The notes under the pieces were generated by a model. The model did not search any database. It saw only the letters and a program-made list of their open reading frames with translations, and was not told where the DNA came from. A stretch of 64,000 nt of DNA, from assembly GCA_951640195.1 (NCBI GenBank), contig OX621166.1, positions 434,001 through 498,000 of the forward strand, in the 5' to 3' direction. This document shows positions 1 through 9,185 of this stretch, piece after piece. This stretch comes from Porpolomopsis calyptriformis (lineage: Eukaryota > Basidiomycota > Agaricomycetes > Agaricales > Hygrophoraceae). Each line of letters opens with the position of its first letter. Position 1 is the first letter of the stretch. The translations under genes and the position numbers were made by a program.

Positions 1-280
1 GATCCTTGTACTAGAAGATATATATACTGTATGTTGTAGCTAGTGATCCAACAAGTTAGATATTCGCTTCTTTCTCGCTCTCAAGTCTAGATCCTCTTTA
101 GATCTTCTAAGACTTCCTCTTTCGACTTTCCGATCCTTCCGATTCCCCGATCGATCTCGTTCGCGAACAGTCGAAGACTCCCTTTCCACGATTATCGATC
201 ATAGGCTGAGTCGAGACTCTTTATAGTCGTCCTCGCACCTTGTTCTGTGTTCGGTTCTCATACACGAAGCAGATGTATCA
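1..280 (+). repeat. 5' LTR of element A, 3'-most 280 bp
   Basis: Identical in length and register to 8327-8606. Four differences are visible (positions 83, 131, 169 and 274) and each is a C/T or G/A change inside a CpG. It ends in gtatca, the right terminus of the LTR, just before the primer-binding site. Confidence 0.93.
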
Positions 281-283
281 TTT

Positions 284-301
284 TGGAGCCCACCGCGAGG
301 G
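284..301 (+). other. Candidate primer-binding site of element A
   Basis: Three bases after the LTR end the sequence reads tggagcccaccgcgaggg. It starts with TGG, as expected for pairing with the CCA end of a tRNA primer. I could not assign the tRNA species. The position is what one expects for an LTR retrotransposon. Confidence 0.5.
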
Positions 302-359
302 CCCACTATTAAAATCTTAAAAGATTCCTTCGACTCAGTCCTTCGAACCGCCATTCCCG

Positions 360-1526
360 ATGCACAATCGAGTCACTCGAAGCACAACCTTACGAGATAG
401 ATTCACTCGGAACATCGATCCGACCCAACCAACACTTCCCAGCTCTCAAATAAAACAGAATTCAACTTCGATCAACAATCCCGACTCCCCCGACGAACCC
501 TCCTCTACCTTATCACTTTCCTCATTATCATCGATTTCTACAATGACTATGACGACCCCACCAAACCTAGTAATGCCCGCTCGCGGTCACTCAACCGCCC
601 CGAAGTTCAACCCCGAACAACCACGAGAACTTCGAAGATACTTCCAAGACCTCAGAGGTCTTTTCGCTAATTGTAGCATCACTGATGACGATGCTAAGAA
701 GACCTACGCCTGCAAGTACGTCGACATCGATACCTCCGAACTCTGGGAATACCAAACGGAGTTCCAAGCTGGACATACGTTCGACGAATTCGTCGCCGCC
801 ATCTATAAGCTATACCCAGGATCGGAAGACAATCGAAAGTGGTCCATCGCCGACATGGACAAGATAGTCGGAGAACAGCTTCGACTAGGGATTATGAACA
901 CAAACGAACTCGGAGCGTATTTCCGATCGTTCCTTGCGATTACTAAATTCCTGCGATTGAAGAACAGAATCTCCGAAGCAGAACAAAGTCGCGCCTTCGT
1001 CCGAGGATTCCAACCCGAACTCTGGACTAGAATCGTCCGACGACTGGAAATCAAGTTCCCCGACCACTTCCCCGACGATCCTTACGGGGTAAACGATATC
1101 AATGAGGCGGCTCATTTCGTTCTATATGGAACGTCTCCGAACACCTTTCTACCACGCGAAACGACGACTTCGACGACGACTACTACCCCTGCCACGAAAC
1201 AAGAAGACCTCAGCATCTTCATGGAAAAACTAATGACTACGTTGGTCAAAACCCTGGACAATAGAGGTCCCCCGAAACGAAACCCGCCCCCTCAAACACC
1301 ACAAACTTCGGAACGACGACCCAACGCTCCTGACCCATTCGAGCCGAAAACCTGCGTTTTCTGTGGAAGTCCCGATCACTTCATCGGAAGCTGCCCGACC
1401 TGCCGCGAATATATCCAGAACGGTCAATGCAAGAAGAACTTCGAAGGAAGGATCGTACTCCTGAATGACAGGTTCGTCCCCCAGCAAATGCCGGGAAAAA
1501 CCTTGAAAGAACGAATGGATGAATAG
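360..1526 (+). CDS. Gag polyprotein of element A, interrupted by a stop
   Basis: Structural (nucleocapsid/capsid) protein that would package element RNA. The first 388 codons are open. A low-complexity Ser/Thr/Pro N-terminus is followed by a helical capsid-like region (about residues 80-260), a Pro/Thr-rich linker and one CCHC zinc knuckle, CVFCGSPDHFIGSC (residues 332-345, spacing C-x2-C-x4-H-x4-C). The start ATG is the first in the frame, 79 bases past the LTR. The frame is closed by TAG at 1524-1526 but continues with similar codon use, through a TGA at 1707-1709, into the protease region. The TAG is therefore probably a mutation in a longer Gag-PR frame rather than the native end. Confidence 0.85.
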   Translation: MHNRVTRSTTLRDRFTRNIDPTQPTLPSSQIKQNSTSINNPDSPDEPSSTLSLSSLSSISTMTMTTPPNLVMPARGHSTAPKFNPEQPRELRRYFQDLRGLFANCSITDDDAKKTYACKYVDIDTSELWEYQTEFQAGHTFDEFVAAIYKLYPGSEDNRKWSIADMDKIVGEQLRLGIMNTNELGAYFRSFLAITKFLRLKNRISEAEQSRAFVRGFQPELWTRIVRRLEIKFPDHFPDDPYGVNDINEAAHFVLYGTSPNTFLPRETTTSTTTTTPATKQEDLSIFMEKLMTTLVKTLDNRGPPKRNPPPQTPQTSERRPNAPDPFEPKTCVFCGSPDHFIGSCPTCREYIQNGQCKKNFEGRIVLLNDRFVPQQMPGKTLKERMDE

Positions 1527-2666
1527 TACAAGCAAAACCCAACCCCGACCACTGGAATGATGTACGGAATTTCAGCAGGTATCCAACGCGATCCAGCGAC
1601 CGAGACTTACCAACTATCGGCCGACGAACGGATCGCTGCTCTCGAAAAAGAGATTTTCGCGTTAAGGAGCAAGAAGACGTTTGATGGAGTAGAGATAGTT
1701 CGGCCTTGACGACAAGAACAGGACAAAGAGAAAGCAACCGACAAACCATCGAGTGCTCCGATCGCGACCATCCCGACTCAACCCGCTACAACGGAACATC
1801 CGTTCGCGAAAGCAAAAGAGTCCAACTACGTACCGCCCCACATCCGGAACTTTGGCTCTCCAATGGCGAAAAGAGACAGAGACCCCTCGTACCACACTCA
1901 AGCGCCGATCCAAGACGCCAAGATCGCCTCCGATGTCTATAATCGTTCGATGAAAACCCCTTGCGTCACGCTTTCCCCCGAAGAGTTGTTATCCCTCTCA
2001 CCCGAAGTTCGATCGAAGGTTCGAGAGGCAGTAACCCCTAAACGAACTCAGCCGCCTAGTCGACCGATCGCGGTCAAAACCGTCGAAGTGGAAGCGATTC
2101 CGAATGACGCCCTGCCTTATTGCGATGACGACGATTGTTCCATTACCGTGCCCGACCCCTACGAATCGTATCTAAACACTCTCTCATCCGACGAAACCCC
2201 TCACACCATTACTGTCGCAAAGGAATCGCACGCCCTCCGATCGATCGTCATGTTGATCGATCATAAAGAAACGATTGAATGCATCATCGATCCCGGATCT
2301 CAGATAATCGCTATGTCCGAAGCTGTTTGTCACGACCTAGGACTGATCTACGACCCAACTATCCAACTCAACATGCAATCGGCCAACGGCGAAATAGACC
2401 AATCGTTAGGTCTCGCAAGGAATGTCCCATGTCAGATCAGCGACATAACCCTCTACCTCCAGATCCACGTCATTCGCGCTCCCGCCTACGATATCCTGCT
2501 CGGAAGACCGTTCGACGTTTTAGCTCAAAGCCTCGTCAAGAACTTCACCGACAAAAACCAGACGATCACCATTTGCGATCCGAATAGCGGAAGAACTGTC
2601 ACAATTCCGACGGTTCCACGAGGACTACCGAAGCACCGTTCGGATTTTCGCTCATCGAGGATTTGA
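1527..2666 (+). pseudogene. Gag C-terminus and aspartic protease of element A
   Basis: This continues the gag frame after the stop at 1524-1526 and is broken again by TGA at 1707-1709. From 1863 it is open to 2666. The retropepsin core is visible near 2278-2520: IIDPGSQ, where most relatives have D-[ST]-G, a hydrophobic flap region and ILLGRPFDV near the end. Pro in place of Ser/Thr next to the catalytic Asp is unusual; it may be normal for this family or damaging. The frame ends by TGA at 2664-2666 and overlaps the pol frame, which lies one base back. That fits either -1 programmed frameshifting or a single indel. Confidence 0.75.
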
Positions 2667-4711
2667 TTCCTGATCAAGGAGAGATCGCGATAATTCTAGA
2701 TTACGACCACACTACGTCTATGCTATCTGTCAATTCCTGTGCGCCTCTATGCGCAACAAATAAAGTTTCAACAGTTTCCCACGCTTATTTATCCGCTTGT
2801 GACCTCCCCGACCTTATCTCTAAATCTCGATCGACTAGCGATCGACATTCCGCTTCCGACCGTCTCGATCGATCGATGGAAATTGCAACCTTCCTCGCAT
2901 CGAAAAAGAAATATAAACCTGTCTCGAAGAAAGTTCGCTCCGTAGTAGCTGAACTCCCCGACAAATTCTGAATCATTCGGAAAATCCTTGGCGATCCACT
3001 CGCGAATATGCCAACACTTGACCCGAACCCCCCCACGTTTACCCCGACCGAACGATATACGATCGAACGGATGGAGCTTTTCGATAAAGCTCACCCCGGA
3101 GATTTCCTTTGGCCTCAAGAAAGGGCCCTCCTTCACGATTTCATGAGAAGACAAGATCTCGCCTTCGCCTGGAACGACTCCGAACAAGGACGTTTCAGAT
3201 CCGACTTTTTCCCTCCCGTCGATCTCCCAGTCATACCACATACGCCCTGGGTACAAAAGAATATTCCGATTCCCCCAGGGATCTACCACGAAGTATGTAA
3301 AGTTATCCAGCGAAAAATCGACGCTGGTGTCTACGAACCCTCGAACTCCTCCTACCGATCGCGATGGTTCACCGTTCTAAAGAAAGGAGGGAAGGAACTT
3401 AGAATCGTTCACAGTCTCGAACCACTCAATCAAGTCACGATTCGACATTCGGGAGTAACGCCAATCCCCGAACACTTGGCCGAACAGTTCGGCGGTCGAT
3501 CCTGCAGCGCTATGTTTGACCTTTACATCGGATATGACGAACAAGTGATCGCGCCTTCATCTCGCGATTTAACCACGTTCCAGACACCCTATGGGGCTCA
3601 TCGACTAGTTACCCTACCCATGGGATGGACCAACTCTGTGCCCGTTTTTCACGACGACATCACCTATATCCTCCAACCGGAGATTCCTGAGTTTATGATC
3701 CCCTATATCGACAATATCCCTGTGAAGGGTCCTGCAACTCGATACGTACTCCCCGATGGATCCTATGAAACGATTCCCGAAAACGACGGAATTCGACGAT
3801 TCGTATGGGAACACTTCGGGAATCTGAATCGGATAGTCCAGCGAATGAAATATTGCGGTGGAACGATGTCAGGCTATAAATCGTTCTTGTGCGCAGAAGA
3901 AACCACTGTTCTCGGACATCGATGTACTCACTTAGGACAACTACCCAACGAATCACGCGTATCTGCGATCCGAAATTGGGGCCCCTGTAAAGACCTCTCC
4001 GAAGTTCGAGCCTTCCTTGGCACTATTGGCGTCGTTCGGATATTCATTCGCAACTTCGCGCATCGAGCGAACCACCTAGTCAAGCTCACTAGGAAGGATA
4101 TGCCCTTCGAATTCGGTCCCGACCAACTCACCGCTCAAGAGGACTTGAAACAAGCTCTTCTAGAATCGCCCGCTCTACAAGTTCTTGATTATACTTCTGA
4201 CGCTCCCGTCATACTCGCCGTCGACACATCACATATTGCGGTTGGCTTTCATCTCTGCCAATGCGATCCCGACGACCCGAAGAAACGGTACTATAATCGA
4301 TTCGGTTCGATCACATTGAACGATCGAGAAAGACGGTTCTCTCAGCCGAAACTCGAAATCTACGGTCTGTATCGAGCCTTGCGATCGCTCCGACTCTACC
4401 TCATCGGCGTGCAGAACCTCATTATAGAAGTCGACGCCCACTATATCAAGGGAATGCTAGCGAACCCAGACATCGCGCCGCAAGCTAGTATTAACAGATG
4501 GATCGTAGCGATCCTAACGTTCCATTTTACCTTGGTACACGTCGCCGGTTCGAACCACAGTCCCAACGGTCTCTCTCGACACCCCCGACAGCCCGATGAC
4601 CAAGACGACGAAGAACCGATCGATAAAGACTTCGATGATTGGATTGATCGTGTCCACGGACTAATGCACCATATCAACGATTCGCCCGCGCCCCGAATGA
4701 AAACCCTCTGA
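2663..4711 (+). pseudogene. Reverse transcriptase-RNase H of element A, catalytically altered
   Basis: Would copy element RNA into DNA and degrade the RNA strand. The longest open stretch is 3008-4711 (567 codons); TGA at 2969-2971 interrupts the same frame upstream. RT motifs include AMFDLYIGYDEQ (first catalytic Asp) and LPMGWTNSV. The polymerase box reads YIDN at 3704-3715 where YIDD is expected, so the second metal-binding Asp is replaced by Asn. RNase H carries an Asp in AVDTS, a Glu in KLEIYGL and an Asp in EVDAH. TGA at 4709-4711 separates it from integrase in the same frame. The stop and the Asp-to-Asn change fit CpG transitions. Confidence 0.88.
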
Positions 4712-6187
4712 ATGCCCACCTCAGTTTACTCGCAGAGTAAACATTTCAGTGAGGAGGAGGAGGACCCTATCCACCAATGTACCGATTCTTACAACATCGT
4801 TCCACGATCGGAAGCAGCTCAGCAAGACGATCGACGACTTCTCCTCATTCGAAAATGGCTTTCAGATCTCGAACGACCAAGCAACATGTCCGACAGCGAC
4901 TACGCGAGTTTTATACGATACTGCGAAGAGTTCTTTATCGACAACCACCGACTATGGCGAAAGGATAGACAAGGAGCTCATAAATTAGTCATCGATCCGG
5001 ATCACTGATTAGCAATCATGACAGAACTTCACGATCGAACAGGCCACAAGGCTATCTTCGCTACCCGATCGATCGTTTCCGAATGCTTCTGGTGGCCCCA
5101 TATGGCCCCCGACATAGTCTGGTTCGTTCGGACATGTCATACCTGTCAGGTTCGCCAAACCACGCAAGCCCTTGTGCCTCCGACCGTCGCCACGCCAGCT
5201 CCCCTATTCGCCAAAATCTACGTCGACACTATGCATATGCCCCGATCCGGCCCATTTTGATATATCGTTCAAGGGCGATGCTCCCTCACCCACTATCCCG
5301 AATTTCGAATGCTTCGTTCGGAAACAGCGAAATTGATTGGCGAATGGATCTTCGAGGATATAATCTGTCGATGGGGCTCTCTTCGAGAAATCGTCACGGA
5401 CAACGGAACAGCTTTCTTAGGAGCCGTAGATCATCTTGCCAAGCGCTATTGAATCAACCATATTCGCATTAGCGGATACAACTCTCGCGCGAATGGAATA
5501 GTCGAATGATCTCACTTCGACGTATGACAATCGCTATTCAAAGCCGTCGATGGCGATCAGAAACAATGGTCGATCGGAGCCTACTCCGTATTCTGGGCTG
5601 AGCGCGTCACTACCCGAAAGCGACTGGGATGCTCACCCTACTTCGCCATTACAGGGTCTCAGCCATTGCTTCCGTTAGATATTTCCGAAGCAACATATCT
5701 CCTTCCCGCTCCAGATTCGGTTCTCTCGACGACTGATCTAATATCGCAACGCGCGATTGCCCTACAGAAACGAGACGCCGATTTAGACCAACTCCGATCG
5801 AAGGTTCTCGCCACTCGTCTACGATCCGCCGTTCGATTCGAGAAGAAACACGAGAAGACCATTCGCGACTACGATTTCAAGACTGGTGATCTCGTACTCA
5901 TTCGGAACACAAAAATCAAGAAGTCTCTCAATCGGAAGATGCGTCCTCGATACCTAGGACCCCTAGTCGTGGTATCTTGAAACCTAGGGAAAGCTTATAT
6001 CGTCGCAGAACTCGACGGATCCGTCTTACATCGCCCGATCGCCGCGTTTAGAGTCATCCCGTACTTCGCTCGAAGGTCGATCGCAATTCCCGAACGATTC
6101 CTTGACATATCGACTTCACAACTTAGAGAGATGGAACGTTCGCTAGCTAGAGAACCACTCGATAGCGTTGTGATCAAGGACTTGTAA
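4712..6187 (+). pseudogene. Integrase of element A, several TGA stops
   Basis: Would insert the cDNA into the genome. It lies in the same frame as RT and ends by TAA at 6185-6187. The HHCC zinc-binding module is visible as LHDRTGH...CHTCQ around 5023-5150. The catalytic core has Asp in YVDTMHM, Asp in IVTDNG and Glu in NGIVE just before a stop. In-frame TGA codons lie at 5006, 5258, 5450, 5507, 5525 and 5978; there is no TAA or TAG before the end. The C-terminal part (about 5860-6060) has the Gly/Asp-Val-Leu barrel-like sequence typical of integrases, without a recognisable chromodomain. Confidence 0.85.
4740..4764 (+). other. Candidate central polypurine tract of element A
   Basis: The 20 bases aacatttcagtgaggaggag at 4740-4759 occur exactly at 7977-7996, immediately before the 3' LTR. 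Shared sequence includes the T-rich box upstream of the purine run. Here the purine run continues as gaggaggaggagga. The copy lies in coding sequence at the start of the integrase segment and encodes a run of Glu. In Ty1 and lentiviruses a duplicated internal PPT primes a second plus-strand start. The role here is inferred from identity and position. Confidence 0.65.
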
Positions 6188-6309
6188 CCTGCTGTAACAC
6201 ATCGCTACGCACTTTTTTCATTCCAAAGTCTTTCTTTCATTTTTTTTAGACACAGAAATACAAAATTTATAAGAAAAAGACTAAAGGCTACAAATTATTC
6301 AAGACAAGT

Positions 6310-7830
6310 CTACAGATTCTCTAAGACCATCTCCTCTTCCCTCTCTTCTAAACCCCTCAAAACCTCTTCAAGAACGACGATTCGCGCCTTTACGCACGCT
6401 TTCTCCTCCGCAATCGCCGCCAAAACCTCTCGCGATTTCTCTTCATCGACCGCCTTCCCCTTCCCCTTCCCTTTCCGACCCGCGACCAGCCGCGTCGTTT
6501 CCTTCGAGCCTTCGCCCACCATCTCCTCCTCGAAAGGCGGCGTCTCGTCGATATAGACTACTGGACCTATAGAAAGAAAAGATTAGAATAAAGAAAACAA
6601 AAAGAAAAAGGAAAAACTTACGAGAAACGGCCCTCGCCGACTTCCGAACCCCCTTCTTCGATTCCTCTGCCGTCGCCGACTTGTTCGCGCCCTTCGACTC
6701 CCCCTTGGGCCGCGGCTTGAACTTCTTGCCCAAGCGGGTTTCCCCCTTCCAATAGCAACCGCGCTTATCTGTTACGCACTTGGCGCATAACGGATCCGCA
6801 GGGCCGATCTCACACTCCGCGCCCACCTTCTCGCAAAAATCACACTGCGAAATAAAGAAGTCCGTTAGTAAAAAAACAAAAAAAAAAAAAAAAAAAGAGA
6901 CTTACTTTGCCCTCGACCAGGCGCAAAGCCTCTTCTACCGCCTTTCGCTTGCGGTACTCCCGCGTCGTGATTGCAGGGAGCGACCGTCCCTTCGCCACCA
7001 TCCTCTCCCGATGCGCCGCCTTCGACCACTCGACCAGTTCTTCTGCAGTCAGCGATTGCGCTGCTGCTGCCGATTCGTCTTCGTCAACCGAGGGCTGGTG
7101 CCCGTCCTCCGTCGTTTCCGTTGTCCCCCCCGTCGTGTCTGGCATGTCTGCCGACACCTCCACTGCCTTCGTCCCACTCTCACCCGCTGCCTTTTCCGTT
7201 TCTCGACGGAATTCCTCCTCGTCGATCTTCCCGTCCATAAGCAACTGGAGGAGCCTCTCGTAGGCTTCCTCCATCTGCTTCCGATCCTCCACGTCCCGTT
7301 CCTCCCGTTCTCGTTCTTCTCGCTCCTCTCGCTCCCGCTTCTCTCGTACCTCTCGCTCCGCCCTCTCGACCCGCTCGCGCTCCTCTCGTTCCTCCCGCGC
7401 AGACGTCTCCGCCCTCTCCCTCGCCTCGCGTTCCTCTTCCGCCCTTCGCTCTCGCTCGACCCTCTCCACCTCCGCTTTCTCCTCAGCCTCGCGACGTACC
7501 ACCTCTGCCAACCTTGGCATCAGCAGCTCCCCCGCCCATTCCAACCACTCTCGCTCTTCGAAAGCGTCGAAGGTCTCGCGGGCCTCTTTTTGCCACGCGA
7601 CGACCTCGTCATCCATTGATGTTTGCTTCAGGGCCTTTACGACCCGATTATATGCGATCTAAAAGATGGATTAGCCGAAGAAAACGATTAGAAAAACAAA
7701 AACTCACCAGTAACTTGCAAAACTGTTGCCCCCAGATTTTGTAATCTTCGGGTTTGGCAACCCCATCCAGAAGCGACCTCATTTGGTCGCAAATCTTCTG
7801 TTTCGCGATATTGATAATGTTCTGCGTCAT
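6310..7830 (-). CDS. Antisense coiled-coil Zn(II)2Cys6-type protein carried by element A (4 exons)
   Basis: Lies opposite to gag-pol, between integrase and the 3' LTR. Hand-built exons are 7830-7708, 7658-6906, 6844-6622 and 6566-6310, all with GT..AG introns and consistent phases (451 residues). The N-terminal 41 residues are followed by about 120 residues almost entirely Arg/Glu (long charged coiled coil), an acidic/Thr linker, then six cysteines at 293, 296, 303, 312, 315 and 322. The spacing C-x2-C-x6-C-x8-C-x2-C-x6-C matches the fungal binuclear zinc cluster. The residues between cysteines 2 and 3 are not basic as in GAL4-type DNA binders, so DNA binding is uncertain. A Lys/Arg-rich stretch and a Glu-rich helix follow. 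Start ATG 7830 is the first in-frame Met; a stop lies just upstream of an in-frame TTG at 7941. No premature stop is seen, unlike in the sense genes. Function unknown. Confidence 0.78.
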
Positions 7831-7980
7831 TTTTAAACGGCTTGTCACGGTTTTCTTGGCATTGTGGTACGCGGTTCGAAGACGGTCGTGTCTAAAGATG
7901 AATGTGACACAGATGTCACACTTATAAACACGCCTCGGCAACTACCGGCAAATCACGTGATTGACTAAGGACAGTCAACA

Positions 7981-7997
7981 TTTCAGTGAGGAGGAGA
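7981..7997 (+). other. 3' polypurine tract of element A
   Basis: The bases tttcagtgaggaggaga end directly at the LTR start TGATAC. This is the expected plus-strand primer. Together with the preceding aaca it is duplicated at 4740-4759. Confidence 0.85.
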
Positions 7998-8606
7998 TGA
8001 TACGACCCCTCCGTCCCCTGAGCACCGTATATTCAACTATACGAATACTAGACGCCTACCAAGTCCTTCGAACATGAACTCGAACCCTCCGAACGCTCCC
8101 GATAGCTCCCGAACGTCCCGAACGACTTCGAGAATCATCGAACGCTCCGAACGCGATCGAAGCTTTCCGAACGCGAATGAAAGTTTGTATATCAAAGGGA
8201 AGACACTATTCAAAGGCATCAGTTCTCTTCTATTTCTCCCTTTTTCATTTGATTCCTTCATTCCTATTCACTACTTTCCCCTTAGATCATTAGAGAGGCT
8301 CCCCTTTTATCATATACACTCAAAGGGATCCTTGTACTAGAAGATATATATACTGTATGTTGTAGCTAGTGATCCAACAAGTTAGATATTCGCTTCTTTC
8401 TCGCTCTCGAGTCTAGATCCTCTTTAGATCTTCTAAGACTTCCTCTTTCGACTTTCTGATCCTTCCGATTCCCCGATCGATCTCGTTCGCGAACGGTCGA
8501 AGACTCCCTTTCCACGATTATCGATCATAGGCTGAGTCGAGACTCTTTATAGTCGTCCTCGCACCTTGTTCTGTGTTCGGTTCTCATACACGAAGCAGAC
8601 GTATCA
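7998..8606 (+). repeat. 3' LTR of element A (609 bp, complete)
   Basis: Begins TGATAC and ends GTATCA, a perfect 6 bp terminal inverted repeat. The polypurine tract is on its left and gag sequence of element B is on its right. Its last 280 bases repeat the start of the window. The U3 part contains several short repeats of the type tccgaacg. Confidence 0.93.
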
Positions 8607-9009
8607 CCGGAACGGCCTCAATCCCGGAATTCTCGAAAAAATCTATACCCTTGATCCCATCCCTGCCACCCTCAACGCTTGGAAGCGAAAAGCTTCCGTC
8701 TTCGATCGACAACGTCTCAAACTTGCACTTGAGCGTCGTGCCGCTCCCCGGAGTAACTACTACACTCCCAGGGAGACCGTGGCTTGAACGATGACCCGAA
8801 CTCCCTCCTCTGCTCCTGTCAAACAGGAGACAACTTCCTCATCATCAATATTGCACGTTCTGCGAGGCAACTGCTATCACTGCGGAGAACCAGGTCATTG
8901 GGCGAACAAGTGTCCAAATTCCTCTCTCGCCTCTTCTTCGACAGCGCGTCCATTGAGTAGTGCCCCTGCCGGACAACGACGAGGAAGACCAACCACAGGG
9001 CGAGGTTGA
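8607..9009 (+). pseudogene. Gag C-terminal half of element B
   Basis: The text after the element A LTR contains NGLNPGILEKIY and FDRQRLKL, typical of the end of a chromovirus Gag capsid domain. It is followed by a perfect CCHC knuckle CYHCGEPGHWANKC near 8868-8910. A TGA at 8785-8787 interrupts the frame; changing one base would restore Arg, the usual CGA-to-TGA decay. The 5' half is missing because element A is inserted here. The frame ends at 9007-9009 and pol resumes in another frame at 9186. Confidence 0.82.
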
Positions 9010-9185
9010 GGACGAAATATTCGAGGTATCAAGACGGAATGAGTCGATGAGGTGGTTTCCCCAACTACTACGGAGGAAACTATTCGAGTGGTGGACAACT
9101 GCGGGATCGATCACTGGCCGAAGGAGAGAAAAGCTTAGCTCGTCAAGGAACTGAAAGAACAGGGTTTTTAAAGAGTCCAAACGCT

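Larger units (their letters stand above)
1..8606 (+). mobile_element. Ty3/gypsy LTR retrotransposon, element A (left end outside window)
   Basis: Order is partial 5' LTR, primer-binding site, gag, protease, reverse transcriptase, RNase H, integrase, an antisense spliced gene, polypurine tract and full 3' LTR. This PR-RT-RH-IN order is that of Ty3/gypsy elements. The first 280 bases of the window match 8327-8606 without indels, with four differences, so this is one element with two LTRs of similar age. No chromodomain is seen after integrase. Gag and protease share one frame; pol lies in the -1 frame. Ten in-frame stops and an altered RT active site make the copy non-autonomous. Its 3' end abuts gag sequence of another element at 8607, so it inserted into element B. 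A predicted target duplication starting with ccgg cannot be tested because the left flank is missing. Confidence 0.93.

Noticed and set aside
2789..3289. 166-codon minus-strand frame across the start of the RT frame
   Set aside because: No recognisable domain; it lies opposite to well-conserved RT sequence and is explained by codon bias there.
6780..7619. 279-codon plus-strand open frame rich in Leu, Pro, Arg and Phe
   Set aside because: It is the reverse-strand shadow of the Arg/Glu-rich coiled-coil exon of the antisense gene; low-complexity GAG/CGC codons leave the other strand open.
7941..7941. Start of the antisense gene at an in-frame TTG with an upstream Cys pair
   Set aside because: No ATG lies upstream in this frame and a stop directly precedes it; the first ATG at 7830 is more likely, though an upstream exon cannot be excluded.
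1..8606. Repeat-induced point mutation (RIP) as the cause of the stops
   Set aside because: RIP in ascomycetes prefers CpA; here every clear change is at CpG, fitting methylation-linked deamination better.
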